A stretch of DNA of 64,000 bases from Ammoniphilus sp. YIM 78166 (GTDB lineage Bacteria; Bacillota; Bacilli; Aneurinibacillales; RAOX-1): positions 310,001 through 374,000 of the forward strand of contig NZ_SDLR01000003.1 of NCBI RefSeq assembly GCF_004522215.1, in the 5' to 3' direction. The notes beneath the pieces were generated by a model. The model made no database searches, was not told where the DNA came from, and was given only the letters and a program-made list of their open reading frames with translations. A program made the position numbers and the translations under genes. Of the stretch, positions 8,662 through 18,351 are shown piece by piece (positions within the stretch are counted from its first letter, which is position 1; each line of letters begins with the position of its first letter).

Positions 8662-8696
8662 CAGGCTGTGTCCGATTTGGGACCAGCCTTTTTTGT
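8662..8696 (+). terminator. Intrinsic terminator after the GreA-like gene
   Basis: AGGCTG and GTCC pair with GGAC and CAGCCT around GATTT, followed by TTTTTTG. It lies about 65 bases after the stop codon. Confidence 0.8.
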
Positions 8697-8769
8697 GGAT
8701 AAGAATTTATAAGATTGAGGAGTACAGGGACTCCTAACGTGAGGTGGGAAGTGGGGGAGTGGGATTAGG

Positions 8770-8949
8770 CGTACAATTCCGGTTAATTTGAGAAGAGGGT
8801 CAACGGACCGGGGGAATAATCGTAGAATTCCGGTTAATTTCCATATCGGGTCCTCAAAAAGGCTCAGGCAAGTGAATAGTCGTAAAAATACGGTTAATCG
8901 TAAGGGAATTGGCTAGGGAAAGATGATTAATCGTAAAAGTACGGTTATT
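8770..8949. repeat. Array of four spaced palindromic repeats upstream of kamA
   Basis: Four copies of an 18-bp unit, CGTAnAAnTnCGGTTAAT, start at 8770, 8821, 8881 and 8932. Their spacing is 51, 60 and 51 bp. Each contains a short palindrome of the CGTA-n-TACG kind. The DNA between the copies is unrelated, so this is neither a tandem repeat nor a CRISPR. No gene lies in the stretch 8598-9192. A weak inverted repeat AGGAGT/ACTCCT near 8718-8735 may be a fifth, diverged element. The layout matches the arrays at 20699, 37753 and 55356. Confidence 0.75.
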
Positions 8950-9137
8950 CTTCTCGCCAGCCCACCCCGACCCCATCCCCACTAGAGTCCTGGTGGCGTC
9001 TTTCATTTGGTTCAAATTGAAGTGTCTTAAGAGCTGGTGCCAGAAAAATGGCTGCAAGAGACTTACCAATTGCCGCATTTCTTGCTCTTGTGGGTCTCAA
9101 AATCGGTGAAAACCCACTATTTGCTAGCCTTATCGCG

Positions 9138-9153
9138 TTGGCATAATCCTTGC
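9138..9153 (+). promoter_or_regulatory. Sigma-54 (SigL) promoter of kamA
   Basis: TTGGCAT-AATCC-TTGC matches the -24/-12 consensus TTGGCAC-N5-TTGC with one change. The key GG (9140-9141) and GC (9152-9153) are separated by exactly 10 bases. Transcription should start near 9164, about 30 bases before the kamA ATG. Sigma-54 promoters need an enhancer-binding activator; none is encoded in the window. An imperfect inverted repeat TGCCA/TGGC at 9038-9052 and another GTGGGT/ACCCAC at 9090-9117 are possible activator sites. Confidence 0.8.
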
Positions 9154-9192
9154 GTTACTAATAGGTATCTAAAATATAAGGGGAATTTTCTA

Positions 9193-10590
9193 ATGAGCCT
9201 ATTAGAAAAGGATTTAAAACCAAAGCAAGCACCTGGAGCTCTCCGGCATTTTCGTGAGGTCGAGCTGTGGAAGGATGTTACCGATGAGCAATGGAATGAC
9301 TGGCTGTGGCAGTTAACCAATACCATTCGTACATTGGATGATTTGAAGAAAGTCGTGAACCTGACGCCGGAAGAAGAAGAGGGGGTACGCATCTCCACTC
9401 AAACCATTCCGTTGAATATCACGCCTTACTATGCATCTTTGATGAATCCCGATGATCCACGCTGTCCGATTCGATTACAGTCTGTTCCCTTGTCAGCGGA
9501 GATAAACAAAACGAAATACGACTTAGAAGACCCACTGCACGAGGATGAAGATTCTCCCGTTCCTGGACTTACCCACCGCTATCCGGATCGCGTTCTGTTC
9601 CTTGTCACTAATCAGTGCTCCATGTACTGCCGATACTGTACGCGCCGCCGTTTCTCCGGCCAGGTGGGCATGGGCGTACCGAAGAAGCAGCTCGATGCCG
9701 CCATCGGATACATCCGTAATACACCAGAAATCCGGGACGTATTGATTTCCGGCGGGGACGGTTTATTGATCAATGATACGATTTTAGAATATATATTAAA
9801 AAACCTTCGGGAGATTCCCCATGTGGAAATTATTCGCATCGGCACCCGGGCTCCGGTCGTATTCCCGCAGCGCATTACCGAAAATCTGTGCAACATCTTG
9901 AAAAAGTACCATCCAATTTGGCTGAATACTCACTTTAATCACTCTTTGGAGCTTACGGATGAGGCGAAAAAAGCATGTGACATGCTATCCTTTGCTGGCG
10001 TTCCGATTGGAAACCAAGCGGTTATTTTAGCAGGGATTAATGACAGCGTTCCGATTATGAAAAAGTTGATGCATGATTTGGTGAAAGCTCGAGTAAGACC
10101 TTACTATATTTACCAATGTGACCTATCGGAAGGGATTGGCCACTTCCGCGCGCCCGTATCCAAAGGGTTAGAGATCATTGAAGGATTGCGAGGTCATACG
10201 TCGGGTTATGCTGTTCCAACGTTTGTTGTCGATGCGCCTGGCGGGGGTGGAAAAATTGCCCTTTCCCCGAATTACCTAATTTCACAGAGTCCGAATAAAG
10301 TCGTTCTCCGTAACTTTGAAGGGGTGATCACCTCTTATCCTGAACCGAAGAATTATGTTCCAGGTCGTGCTGACGACTATTTTAATGAAGCATTTGGAAT
10401 AGAAAAAACGCCAGAGACCGTAGGGATTTCTGCGTTGCTAAATGATGAGAAGTTTAACTTAGTGCCGGAAGGACTTCGCCGGATGAATAAGCGTGAAGCG
10501 TATAAGGAAACCGAGGACCACAGTTCATTGAAAGACCGCAGAGAAAAGCGGGATGAGATGAAGGCAAAATTAATCAAGGCGAAATCCTAA
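9193..10590 (+). CDS. kamA: Lysine 2,3-aminomutase (radical SAM, PLP)
   Basis: A 465-residue KamA/YodO-type enzyme that moves the alpha-amino group of L-lysine to C3, giving L-beta-lysine, the first step of lysine fermentation. Cys142, Cys146 and Cys149 (CSMYCRYC) hold the 4Fe-4S cluster; Lys354 in DAPGGGGK binds PLP; Asp310 and Asp347 are where the family holds the lysine substrate. Similarity begins at MSLLEKDL, so the ATG at 9193 (AAGGGGA upstream) is used and not earlier in-frame codons. A sigma-54 promoter lies just before it. The other beta-lysine pathway genes are not nearby; azlCD follow on the same strand. Confidence 0.93.
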   Translation: MSLLEKDLKPKQAPGALRHFREVELWKDVTDEQWNDWLWQLTNTIRTLDDLKKVVNLTPEEEEGVRISTQTIPLNITPYYASLMNPDDPRCPIRLQSVPLSAEINKTKYDLEDPLHEDEDSPVPGLTHRYPDRVLFLVTNQCSMYCRYCTRRRFSGQVGMGVPKKQLDAAIGYIRNTPEIRDVLISGGDGLLINDTILEYILKNLREIPHVEIIRIGTRAPVVFPQRITENLCNILKKYHPIWLNTHFNHSLELTDEAKKACDMLSFAGVPIGNQAVILAGINDSVPIMKKLMHDLVKARVRPYYIYQCDLSEGIGHFRAPVSKGLEIIEGLRGHTSGYAVPTFVVDAPGGGGKIALSPNYLISQSPNKVVLRNFEGVITSYPEPKNYVPGRADDYFNEAFGIEKTPETVGISALLNDEKFNLVPEGLRRMNKREAYKETEDHSSLKDRREKRDEMKAKLIKAKS

Positions 10591-10655
10591 TGGAGATGGA
10601 ATGCTTATAAATAGAGAACAAAGGAAGATAGCCGGGGGGAGGATTGCAACCCTCA

Positions 10656-11357
10656 ATGAAAATGGAAGCGACAACAATCATAGAGAAAAAAGAACGTACG
10701 TTTTGGCTAGGGGTGAGGGATACCTTTCCGATTGTTGCTAGCGGCTTTTTTGACGGGATTGTTTATGCCGTGATCGCTCGACAAATCGGATTATCCTGGG
10801 GGGAAACAGTAGCCCTGTCCCTCCTGGTTAACGGGGCTTCCTCTCAATTTGCCGCACTTGGCTTGATGAAGCTGGGGATATTGGGCTGGCCGGTCATTCT
10901 CTCTACTTTGCTCATTAATGCAAGACATATCATTTATGGCCTTTCCCTTGGCCCTTATTTAAAGGGGGAAGGGAAAGGGAAGCTGCTCCTCGGCTCGGTC
11001 AGCCTTTCGGATGAAACCTATGGGGTAAATATTCATCGCTTCAAACGGTATGGAGGAGATTCCTCTTATTTCTTGGGTTCTGCAACGATAGACTATACGC
11101 TATGGCAACTCAGTGTGATGACAGGGGCTACCATCGGTCAGTTTACTTTCGATACGCATGCCGTTGGACTTGATTTTGCTTTTCTAGCTACCTTTATCGG
11201 ATTACTCATGCTGCAGCTTGGAACCCGTACCGCCTGGGGATGTATGCTCTTGGTTGGCATCGTTAGCACCCTTGCTCAGATTTACGGAGGACCAATTCTC
11301 GCTGCTTTTTTAGGATCGATAACGGCTATGGTGTGGGGAGGGTGGAAGGGTGAGTAA
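10656..11357 (+). CDS. azlC: AzlC-family branched-chain amino-acid exporter, large subunit
   Basis: A 233-residue protein with several membrane helices and the AzlC-type opening GVRDTFPIVASGFFDGIVYA, then ARHIIYGLSLGPYL near residue 90-103. AzlC and AzlD together form a transporter that exports branched-chain amino acids or analogues. The ATG at 10656 follows a GGGGGAGG 13 bases upstream; a TTG at 10644 would sit directly against that site. It overlaps azlD by 8 bases and lies 65 bases after kamA, so it may share the sigma-54 transcript. That would suit export of an amino acid formed during catabolism, which is inference. Confidence 0.88.
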   Translation: MKMEATTIIEKKERTFWLGVRDTFPIVASGFFDGIVYAVIARQIGLSWGETVALSLLVNGASSQFAALGLMKLGILGWPVILSTLLINARHIIYGLSLGPYLKGEGKGKLLLGSVSLSDETYGVNIHRFKRYGGDSSYFLGSATIDYTLWQLSVMTGATIGQFTFDTHAVGLDFAFLATFIGLLMLQLGTRTAWGCMLLVGIVSTLAQIYGGPILAAFLGSITAMVWGGWKGE

Positions 11358-11670
11358 CGAAGTTTTGTGGACCATCATCGGAATGGGATTGGCTACCTAT
11401 CTGACCCGATGTCCAGCCTTGCTATTTGGCGCGCGATGGGCTCTTCCTGCCAGGGTGTACCGTGCCCTTTCCTTTGCACCTCTAGGGGTGTTTACTTCGT
11501 TGTCGATTCCTCCGCTATTTCTGTCTGAACCGGGCCATTCCTGGAACCCCGCTTACTTAGCGGGGGCCCTTGTGGCAGCGGCGATGGGCTGGAAAACGCG
11601 ACAGCCCTTTTGGGCTATGGTCGGAGGAGTGATAGTCGTAGCCGTCTGGAGGGGAATGGAAGCGGTATAG
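11350..11670 (+). CDS. azlD: AzlD-family branched-chain amino-acid exporter, small subunit
   Basis: A 106-residue protein with four hydrophobic helices (about 4-20, 40-58, 67-80 and 88-100). The TYLTRCPALLFG segment near residues 16-27 is typical of AzlD. It starts at a GTG inside the end of azlC, so the two are translationally coupled partners. A terminator follows 15 bases after the stop. Confidence 0.85.
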   Translation: MSNEVLWTIIGMGLATYLTRCPALLFGARWALPARVYRALSFAPLGVFTSLSIPPLFLSEPGHSWNPAYLAGALVAAAMGWKTRQPFWAMVGGVIVVAVWRGMEAV

Positions 11671-11684
11671 ATTGCGAAAGCTTT

Positions 11685-11720
11685 AGCCACTAATCCATGA
11701 TTGAGGAATAGTGGCTTTAT
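11685..11720 (+). terminator. Intrinsic terminator after azlCD
   Basis: AGCCACTA pairs with TAGTGGCT around a 16-nt loop, followed by TTAT. It lies between convergent genes. Confidence 0.65.
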
Positions 11721-11729
11721 CATTGTGAC

Positions 11730-13145
11730 TCATGGAACAATTTCAAAAACCGTACCTTGGTTAAAATCCGTTACTTTCATTGAGCCATACACCCCTAAAT
11801 ATAATTTTGTTTGGTCTAAATTCGTTCCCAAGGTAACAAAGTAAGCCGATTGAGACCCAAAATTATAATCGGTTTCAATAACACTATAATCATGTAGATT
11901 GCAAACAGGTCTTACCCTCGTATAAGCTAAAACCCCTTTAGCCGGAGTCCGAGATTCTTCCTTTCGGGCAAGATCGGTAAACACCACACTTCCCGTTAAA
12001 GCGGGGATTGCCTTCCCCCTATAGGGTTGGACTCCTGTAAGTGCAGTTCCCCCAAACTTGTCGGGCCGGGGATCTTTGTGGAAATAACTAGTTAAAGGTT
12101 GAATCCGCCTCGCTGACGTTTCAATTGCTTCATTGAAGAAAGCAATCGTTTTCTCATCCCCATTCGGATGTTCAGAACAGTCCCTTATCATCGAAGTAGG
12201 AAAAGCCCCTTCCCACCCTCGCCAGCCTAGATTAATCCATCCTTCATGGTCAGGTTTTGAATTCATGGAAGAAGCTTGAGTTAACATAGTAACCGGTATG
12301 GGTTTATAATGAAGGAAGGAAAAAATGGACTCTACCAAATCCTGTCCGACATGTCCCACATATTTAATATAATGGTTATCATACCTTTGAAATGAAATCC
12401 CTGGTATATTTCGAACCCCTTTGACCATGACCGTAAGGGTTTCTTGAATCGGTGTGGGAAGTTCATTAAAACGGGTGACTACGGGTGGATCATAGGTCGA
12501 CGTATTCTGAACGACATCGATTTCAATGATTTTACCCGCGATTTCCATCTCGTCCTGGGCTAAATTAAATGGATCATAGCCTGATCCACCATCTCCCGTT
12601 GTTAAAACAAGCTTGCCTGTTTCAGGTGAAAAGTTTAAGCTATTCACACCATTGTGGTTAAAAAATGGCCTTCTTAAGTATAGTAAGGTTCGTCGTTTTT
12701 GCGGTTGACCATTCGATGGTAAAATCCATTCTTCAACGGTATCAATATGATCATAGTGAGTATCTCTATTTGTCCACCTGAGGTTTAACGTGTTCGGATC
12801 ACATGGATTCGGAATAAAAGAATCAGGAAGAGCACCCGGACCTTGTGTTCCAGCTACTGAGTAATGAAGATAAAACAAACCGTTATAATAAAATTCGGGA
12901 TGAAACGCTAGTCCTAGCAATCCCCGTTCATCATATCCACCACCGGAAACCCCAAGTTGGATGATTCGCGAGCGAATATCTAAAAAAGTCCTCATATCCC
13001 CGTTTCCTATGTAAAAGATTTCTCCTACCTGGGTTGCCATAAATAATCTTTCCATGGAATCACCCGGAAGTATAGCTGTCTTCAAAACAGTGGGTAAATT
13101 TAGCCGACGTACCATGGGACGTAAACGAACCTTAACTTTGATCAA
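11730..13145 (-). CDS. PQQ-dependent sugar (glucose/sorbosone) dehydrogenase-like beta-propeller protein
   Basis: A 471-residue protein resembling the soluble glucose/sorbosone dehydrogenase and HHIP-like propeller family. Recognisable blades include ERLFMATQVGEIFYIGNG (residues 32-49), RGLLGLAFHPEF near 74-85 with YLHYSV after it, NGVNSLNFSPETGKLVLTTG near 165-184 with a GDGGSG loop, and a final block ending GTVFEIVP. Members oxidise aldoses with PQQ and calcium, usually outside the cell. This one has no signal peptide, which is odd, and no PQQ synthesis genes are visible, so catalytic activity is uncertain. TTG start with GGAGG ten bases upstream. Convergent with azlCD. Confidence 0.7.
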   Translation of the reverse strand: MIKVKVRLRPMVRRLNLPTVLKTAILPGDSMERLFMATQVGEIFYIGNGDMRTFLDIRSRIIQLGVSGGGYDERGLLGLAFHPEFYYNGLFYLHYSVAGTQGPGALPDSFIPNPCDPNTLNLRWTNRDTHYDHIDTVEEWILPSNGQPQKRRTLLYLRRPFFNHNGVNSLNFSPETGKLVLTTGDGGSGYDPFNLAQDEMEIAGKIIEIDVVQNTSTYDPPVVTRFNELPTPIQETLTVMVKGVRNIPGISFQRYDNHYIKYVGHVGQDLVESIFSFLHYKPIPVTMLTQASSMNSKPDHEGWINLGWRGWEGAFPTSMIRDCSEHPNGDEKTIAFFNEAIETSARRIQPLTSYFHKDPRPDKFGGTALTGVQPYRGKAIPALTGSVVFTDLARKEESRTPAKGVLAYTRVRPVCNLHDYSVIETDYNFGSQSAYFVTLGTNLDQTKLYLGVYGSMKVTDFNQGTVFEIVP

Positions 13146-13252
13146 CTACCTTTACCCTCCTTCGCCTTGTTTTCTTTTATAAGAATATGATTCGAACTGT
13201 TCTCATAGTACCTATTAGGGCATGGCACGATTTTCCATGGGGGGTAATATCT

Positions 13253-13792
13253 ATGATGTGGAGAGATGAGTTCATTCCAAAGATGAACCGTTATTCTAAG
13301 AACATGCGGCTTGTAGTGGGTGCCCTATTAGGTTCAATTGCCGCTATGCTTCAATCTGCCGGGATTTTGACGGGTATTGGTTACATACTGAGCATGATGA
13401 GCACTGGCCCTCTAGTACTTGCTAGCCTATTGTCCGTCAGAATAGGTGTAATGACTTATTTCGTAACCTTATTTCTATTGGCCCTGTTCCAGCCAAGTGA
13501 ACTCCTGGTGTTCCTCTTTACCACAGGATTATTAGGACTCAGTTTAGGTATTGGTCTTAAGTATTTAAAGCGAAGACTATTTATTATTCCTTTTGCCGCT
13601 TTATGTTTGACACTGGGTATCAGTATGTTGTTATATGGATTTCAATTTCCTATACTGGGACCATCGGTAACCCCTTATTTTAATAGTAGGGTTATCCTAG
13701 GGACATTTGCCTTTTCCTTATTGTATAGCTGGATTTGGATGAAATTAAGTATCTATGTTTTTAAAGTCTTCATAAAGCATTTTTCACGTTAA
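13253..13792 (+). CDS. Hypothetical multi-pass membrane protein
   Basis: A 179-residue protein with about five hydrophobic helices, starting after a short basic N-terminus (MNRYSKNMR region). The glycine-rich first helix LVVGALLGSIAAML and the pattern of short loops suggest a small integral membrane protein. I do not recognise the family. ATG codons at 13253 and 13256 follow a GGGGGGTAATATCT site. It is divergent from the propeller gene, and a two-component system starts 160 bases downstream. Confidence 0.6.
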   Translation: MMWRDEFIPKMNRYSKNMRLVVGALLGSIAAMLQSAGILTGIGYILSMMSTGPLVLASLLSVRIGVMTYFVTLFLLALFQPSELLVFLFTTGLLGLSLGIGLKYLKRRLFIIPFAALCLTLGISMLLYGFQFPILGPSVTPYFNSRVILGTFAFSLLYSWIWMKLSIYVFKVFIKHFSR

Positions 13793-13920
13793 TGCAACCT
13801 GTCTTATGGAAGGTTGCTTTTTCTTTGAAGACACTAAGAAAATCTTAAGAAATGCATCACGGGTTTATTAAGATTTTGCAGGTAGAATGATTTTAGAACA
13901 AAATAAGGGGGAGAGATGAC

Positions 13921-13953
13921 ATGCACGATTCTGATTTAGGAGTGAAGGGTTGA
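13921..13953 (+). CDS. Possible 10-codon leader peptide before the response regulator
   Basis: ATG at 13921 with a strong AGGGGGAGAGATGAC site opens ten codons (MHDSDLGVKG). Its stop TGA (13951-13953) overlaps the response-regulator ATG as TGATG. This is a classic coupling arrangement. The regulator also has its own AGGAG, so coupling is possible but not required. Confidence 0.35.
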   Translation: MHDSDLGVKG

Positions 13954-14639
13954 TGAATATCTTGGTTTGTGATGATGATAAGTCGATTGTTGATGCTCTA
14001 GGGGTTTACTTAGAAAATGAAGGGTATGCCATATTCAAAGCTTTTAACGGCCTAGAGGCCATAGACATTGTGGAGAGGCAAGAGATTCACCTGATTATTA
14101 TGGATATCATGATGCCGAAGATGGATGGAATAAGCGCGACGATCAAGATCAGAGAAGATAAAAAAATTCCGTTGATTATGCTATCAGCCAAATCCGAGGA
14201 CTCGGATAAGATTTTAGGATTAAATTTAGGAGCCGACGACTATATTACGAAGCCGTTTAATCCCTTAGAACTCATTGCCAGGGTGAAATCCCAGCTGAGA
14301 AGATATACCACATTTGGGAGTCTGGAAACCAAGAGTAATGTATACCAGACAGGGGGACTCATGATCGATGATGAAAGAAAAACGGTGACCGTCGATGGGG
14401 AAGAGGTTCATCTAACCCCGGTGCAATATAAGATACTCAAGCTCCTGACCGCGAACGCGGGTAAAGTCTTTTCCATTGAGGAGATCTATGAGAAGGTTTG
14501 GAATGAAACGGCCTTTAGTCCGGAAAATACGGTGACGGTTCATATCCGCAAAATTAGGGAAAAAATCGAAATCAATCCGAAAGAACCAAAATATTTGAAG
14601 GTTGTGTGGGGAGTGGGATATAAAGTTGAAAAATTATAG
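13953..14639 (+). CDS. OmpR/PhoB-family response regulator
   Basis: A 228-residue DNA-binding regulator. The receiver domain (1-115) has the acidic pocket DDD at residues 7-9, phospho-acceptor Asp51 in IIMDIMMPKMDG and the conserved Lys of ITKPF. The winged-helix domain occupies about 130-226, ending in the YLKVVWGVGYK wing. It is the partner of the overlapping histidine kinase. A TTG one codon before is out-competed by this ATG with AGGAG nine bases upstream. The closest functional types are VanR-like regulators of cell-envelope responses, but the target is unknown. Confidence 0.9.
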   Translation: MNILVCDDDKSIVDALGVYLENEGYAIFKAFNGLEAIDIVERQEIHLIIMDIMMPKMDGISATIKIREDKKIPLIMLSAKSEDSDKILGLNLGADDYITKPFNPLELIARVKSQLRRYTTFGSLETKSNVYQTGGLMIDDERKTVTVDGEEVHLTPVQYKILKLLTANAGKVFSIEEIYEKVWNETAFSPENTVTVHIRKIREKIEINPKEPKYLKVVWGVGYKVEKL

Positions 14640-16695
14640 TCATGCTATCATAACGAAAATACTGGCTTTTGTTCTGGTGATCCTTTGTTTTACCGGTATG
14701 GTTACTTCAATTGTGCAAGTGGAAAATGCAAATGATGGTGAATTTGGAATCATTTTTGAAGATAACTACTTTCATAGCAGGGCTTATATTCGGGAGAGTC
14801 GAAGCCTCGTAAACGATCTGACTAGACTCCTCGGAGAGTATAAGAATGAGGAACATATAGCAAGTGGCGGGACGATCAGTGAAGAGGAATGGAGCTGGGA
14901 AGAAAGACAACTGTTTTCGGAGTATCAATACCAATCCCCAGAGTATAGCTACGACTTAACAGAAAAAGAAAACTTCGAAAGGTTTAAAGAAGTGTATGCC
15001 AATCAGTTGGCCAAAGCAAGGGAACAGCTGATTCAGAATGATTTAAAGACCTTTCATCGATTACTGCAAAGCTTAAACGATTATGAAAATCGCTTGTTTT
15101 ATGCCAGTGATGGTGTCCATGTATTTACCAACACGCCGAACACGGAAAAGGAACAGTTTCGAACCTATCCTTCCTATATGATGTTTGGGGAGTATAAAAC
15201 CGAGCTCTACCCTAAGGAAGTAAAGGAAAATCAATACCTATATAAACAAATCACAGAACCAATCCAATCATTGGATCCGAAAAGCATGGTTGTTTATATC
15301 GCTTTTACACAAGAGTTTCTCGATCAAAACCTGAAAGAGTGGCAGGAAAATAAAGCAGTGGCTACCCAGAGCTTCTATAGATTACTCGGATTTTTAACAG
15401 CAGGTATCCTGTCCTTTCTCTATTTGGTGATCGTTATTGGGAGAACATCTTTTAAGGATCAAGAGGTAAGCTTGAATCCCTTAGATAAATTATTTACGGA
15501 TGTGAAGCTAGGTCTATGCGTCATTCTTTTAGCGTTTTGGGCGGCCCTGCTAGAAGATTTGAATGATACTGAGATGATGTTCATGGTCATTCCAATCACG
15601 ATTACCTTTGCCACTGTCGGATTGATGCTAGTGCTATCCCTCGTGAGGCATTGGAAGAATGGAACGCTCATAAAGCATAGCTTAGTCTTCCGCATTCTCT
15701 ATACGATATATAAATTTGTTAGAAATATATATGACAGCGGAAGTGTTGGCATCAAGACGGTACTTATCGTAATCGGTTATCCCCTTATCGTTGCCTTAAC
15801 GTTTTTTATGTTTCCCGTAACCCTCGGTATCGCCGCTTGGTTTGCCTTGAAGAAGGTCAAGTCCTTCCAGGCAATCCAAGAAGGGGTAGAGAAAATTAAG
15901 GATGGGGATATTCATCATCGCATTGACGTGGGAAGTAAAGGGGAGTTTTCAAGACTGGCAGCGAATATCAACGGCATCACCGATGGGTTAAAGAAAGCCG
16001 TGGATAATGAACTGAAAAGCGAACGGTTAAAAACGGAGCTCATTACCAATGTGTCCCATGATATCCGAACACCTTTAACTTCTATAATTACCTATGTAGA
16101 TCTATTGAAAAAAGAAAAGGACCCTTCCAAGGTAGAAGAATATATCGAAGTGCTGGATCAAAAATCGAAAAGACTTAAAGTTCTCACCGATGATTTATTT
16201 GAAGCAGCCAAGGCTTCCAGCGGAAATATTCCCGTTCAGTTTGAGCGAATCAACATCGTATCTTTAATTTCCCAGGGGCTCGGTGAAGTCAATGAAAAAA
16301 TTGAGTCCTTAGATTTAGAAGTGAAGTTTAATCATCCTAAGGAAAAGGTGTATGTTACCGCCGATGGAAAGCTGTTGTGGAGGTCAATCGAAAACCTCTT
16401 GTCCAATATCTTCAAATATACGCTCAAAGGCTCAAGAGTGTATATCGATATTGAAGAAGCAGGGGATGAAATCCTGCTTACCTTTAAAAACATCTCAGCC
16501 TATGAACTAAATATCTCCGCAGAAGATTTAATGGAACGTTTTACAAGAGGGGATGAAGCCAGATCAAGCGAAGGCAGCGGGTTAGGGCTATCTATCGCGA
16601 AAAGTCTAATTGAGATCCAAAAGGGGAGATTTTACGTTCAAGTGGATGGGGATTTATTTAAGTCTATGATTTATATGCGAAAGCATCAGGAATAG
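14626..16695 (+). CDS. Membrane sensor histidine kinase, VanS-like catalytic core
   Basis: A 689-residue kinase that overlaps the regulator by 14 bases. It has a first helix at about 8-24, a large extracytoplasmic region to about 240, a helix near 255-275, further membrane helices around 295-405, a HAMP region (430-480), then the H-box NVSHDIRTPLTS. The ATPase has an N-box (ENLLSN) and G-box (GSGLGLSIAKSL). The size of the sensor and the cluster of five to six extra helices are unusual; most VanS-like kinases have two. The chosen start is TTG 14626, after GGGAG. The signal sensed cannot be told. Confidence 0.85.
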   Translation: MKNYSHAIITKILAFVLVILCFTGMVTSIVQVENANDGEFGIIFEDNYFHSRAYIRESRSLVNDLTRLLGEYKNEEHIASGGTISEEEWSWEERQLFSEYQYQSPEYSYDLTEKENFERFKEVYANQLAKAREQLIQNDLKTFHRLLQSLNDYENRLFYASDGVHVFTNTPNTEKEQFRTYPSYMMFGEYKTELYPKEVKENQYLYKQITEPIQSLDPKSMVVYIAFTQEFLDQNLKEWQENKAVATQSFYRLLGFLTAGILSFLYLVIVIGRTSFKDQEVSLNPLDKLFTDVKLGLCVILLAFWAALLEDLNDTEMMFMVIPITITFATVGLMLVLSLVRHWKNGTLIKHSLVFRILYTIYKFVRNIYDSGSVGIKTVLIVIGYPLIVALTFFMFPVTLGIAAWFALKKVKSFQAIQEGVEKIKDGDIHHRIDVGSKGEFSRLAANINGITDGLKKAVDNELKSERLKTELITNVSHDIRTPLTSIITYVDLLKKEKDPSKVEEYIEVLDQKSKRLKVLTDDLFEAAKASSGNIPVQFERINIVSLISQGLGEVNEKIESLDLEVKFNHPKEKVYVTADGKLLWRSIENLLSNIFKYTLKGSRVYIDIEEAGDEILLTFKNISAYELNISAEDLMERFTRGDEARSSEGSGLGLSIAKSLIEIQKGRFYVQVDGDLFKSMIYMRKHQE

Positions 16696-16806
16696 GGTGG
16701 AGTGAAATACATTACCACTGGCTAACATATTTGTAATCGCTTAGGACCATCATAATAATGAGTGGATTTATCCTTTCAGCAAATCTTAGGGCATAGGAAG
16801 GTTAAT

Positions 16807-18312
16807 ATGAGCGACAGACAAACGAAAGCCGATGTAATCTTAATTGGTGCTGGAATCATGAGTGCGACTTTAGGTGCGCTGCTGAAAGAACTAGCACCGG
16901 ACTGGCATATCACCGTATTTGAAAAGCTCGAAAACGCTGGTGAGGAAAGCTCGAACGAATGGAATAATGCCGGAACAGGACACGCAGCTCTTTGTGAACT
17001 TAACTACACAACGGAAAAGCCGGATGGATCTGTAGATATTAGTAAAGCTGTAAAGATTAATGAACAGTTTCAGGAATCCATGCAGTTTTGGTCTTTTCTT
17101 GTAAACAATAACCGAATTCAGAACCCACAACACTTTATCATGCCATTGCCACATATGAGCTTTGTAGAAGGGGATCAGAATGTATCCTTCTTAAAGAAAC
17201 GATTTAAAGCCATGTCTGCTAATCCCCTGTTTGAAGGGATGGAATTTTCCGATGATCCGGAAAAGCTGAGGGAATGGATGCCGCTTATGATGCAAGACCG
17301 TGTAATGAATGAACCCTTAGCGGCAACAAAAGTCAACGCTGGAACGGACGTTAACTTTGGGGCTTTAACGCGGATGATGTTTGATTTCCTCGAGAGTAAA
17401 AATGTCAATATTCATTATAATCATCGAGTTGATGATATCAATCGAACGAGTGAGGGCTTATGGGAATTGAAAGTGCGGAATGTCGATCAAGGTACTATTG
17501 AACTCCATACTGCCAAGTTCGTTTTTATCGGTTCAGGAGGAGGAAGCCTGCATTTGCTGCAAAAATCCGGTATTCCTGAGGGGGATTACATTGGTGGATT
17601 CCCCGTGAGCGGAATATTTATGGTGTGTAATAATCCGGATGTTGTGGAAGCGCATCATGCAAAAGTATATGGTAAAGCCAAAGTTGGGGCGCCTCCCATG
17701 TCTGTTCCGCATCTTGATACTCGATTTATTGACAATAAAAAAATGTTGCTATTTGGACCGTTTGCTGGCTTCTCACCCAAGTTCTTAAAAACCGGTTCCA
17801 AGCTCGATTTGGTGACTTCCGTAAAAAAAGATAATCTGTTTACGATGTTGTCAGCAGGGGTAAAAAACATACCTTTAACAAAATACCTAATCAAGCAAGT
17901 GAGGTTATCCAAAGAACAACGGATGGAAGAACTGCGTGAGTTTATCCCGAACGCCAGAAGCGAGGATTGGGAATTAGTCGTGGCGGGCCAACGGGTGCAA
18001 GTGATCAAAGATACGGAAGAGGGAAGAGGAATGCTTCGATTTGGTACAGAAGTCATTCATTCTGCTGATGGTTCGATCGCAGCCTTGCTCGGTGCATCGC
18101 CGGGTGCGTCTACTGCCGTTTCCGTCATGCTTGAGTTGATCAAAAAATGCTTCCCGCAACATATCCACGAGTGGGAACAGAAGATCAAAGAAATGATTCC
18201 TTCTTATGGCTTGTCCCTCATGGAAAACCCGGGGCTTTTGCATGAAATTCATACTTCAACAGCCCAAACGCTGGGTTTGGCTAGTAAGGATCGATCCTTT
18301 CAGGAAGCATAA
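16807..18312 (+). CDS. mqo: Malate:quinone oxidoreductase
   Basis: A 501-residue membrane-associated flavoenzyme that oxidises L-malate to oxaloacetate and passes electrons to quinone. The FAD-binding [10 protein letters not shown] motif is at residues 15-24. The family signatures [19 protein letters not shown] and, near the end, [16 protein letters not shown] are both present. Length fits the family. The ATG at 16807 follows AGGAAGG five bases upstream; similarity starts here, not at the earlier in-frame ATG. It is likely transcribed alone with the small gene after it, and links the citric acid cycle to respiration. Confidence 0.95.
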   Translation: MSDRQTKADVILIGAGIMSATLGALLKELAPDWHITVFEKLENAGEESSNEWNNAGTGHAALCELNYTTEKPDGSVDISKAVKINEQFQESMQFWSFLVNNNRIQNPQHFIMPLPHMSFVEGDQNVSFLKKRFKAMSANPLFEGMEFSDDPEKLREWMPLMMQDRVMNEPLAATKVNAGTDVNFGALTRMMFDFLESKNVNIHYNHRVDDINRTSEGLWELKVRNVDQGTIELHTAKFVFIGSGGGSLHLLQKSGIPEGDYIGGFPVSGIFMVCNNPDVVEAHHAKVYGKAKVGAPPMSVPHLDTRFIDNKKMLLFGPFAGFSPKFLKTGSKLDLVTSVKKDNLFTMLSAGVKNIPLTKYLIKQVRLSKEQRMEELREFIPNARSEDWELVVAGQRVQVIKDTEEGRGMLRFGTEVIHSADGSIAALLGASPGASTAVSVMLELIKKCFPQHIHEWEQKIKEMIPSYGLSLMENPGLLHEIHTSTAQTLGLASKDRSFQEA

Positions 18313-18351
18313 GAGTCATCCACAATGAATGAGGTTGATGGAGGGATTCCT

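Noticed and set aside
9022-9146. A 41-codon plus frame ending at the kamA sigma-54 promoter, with a protein-like helix (LPIAAFLALVGLKIGENPLF)
   Set aside because: It looks slightly gene-like and could be a remnant, but it follows a stop, has no start site and I cannot match it to a family.
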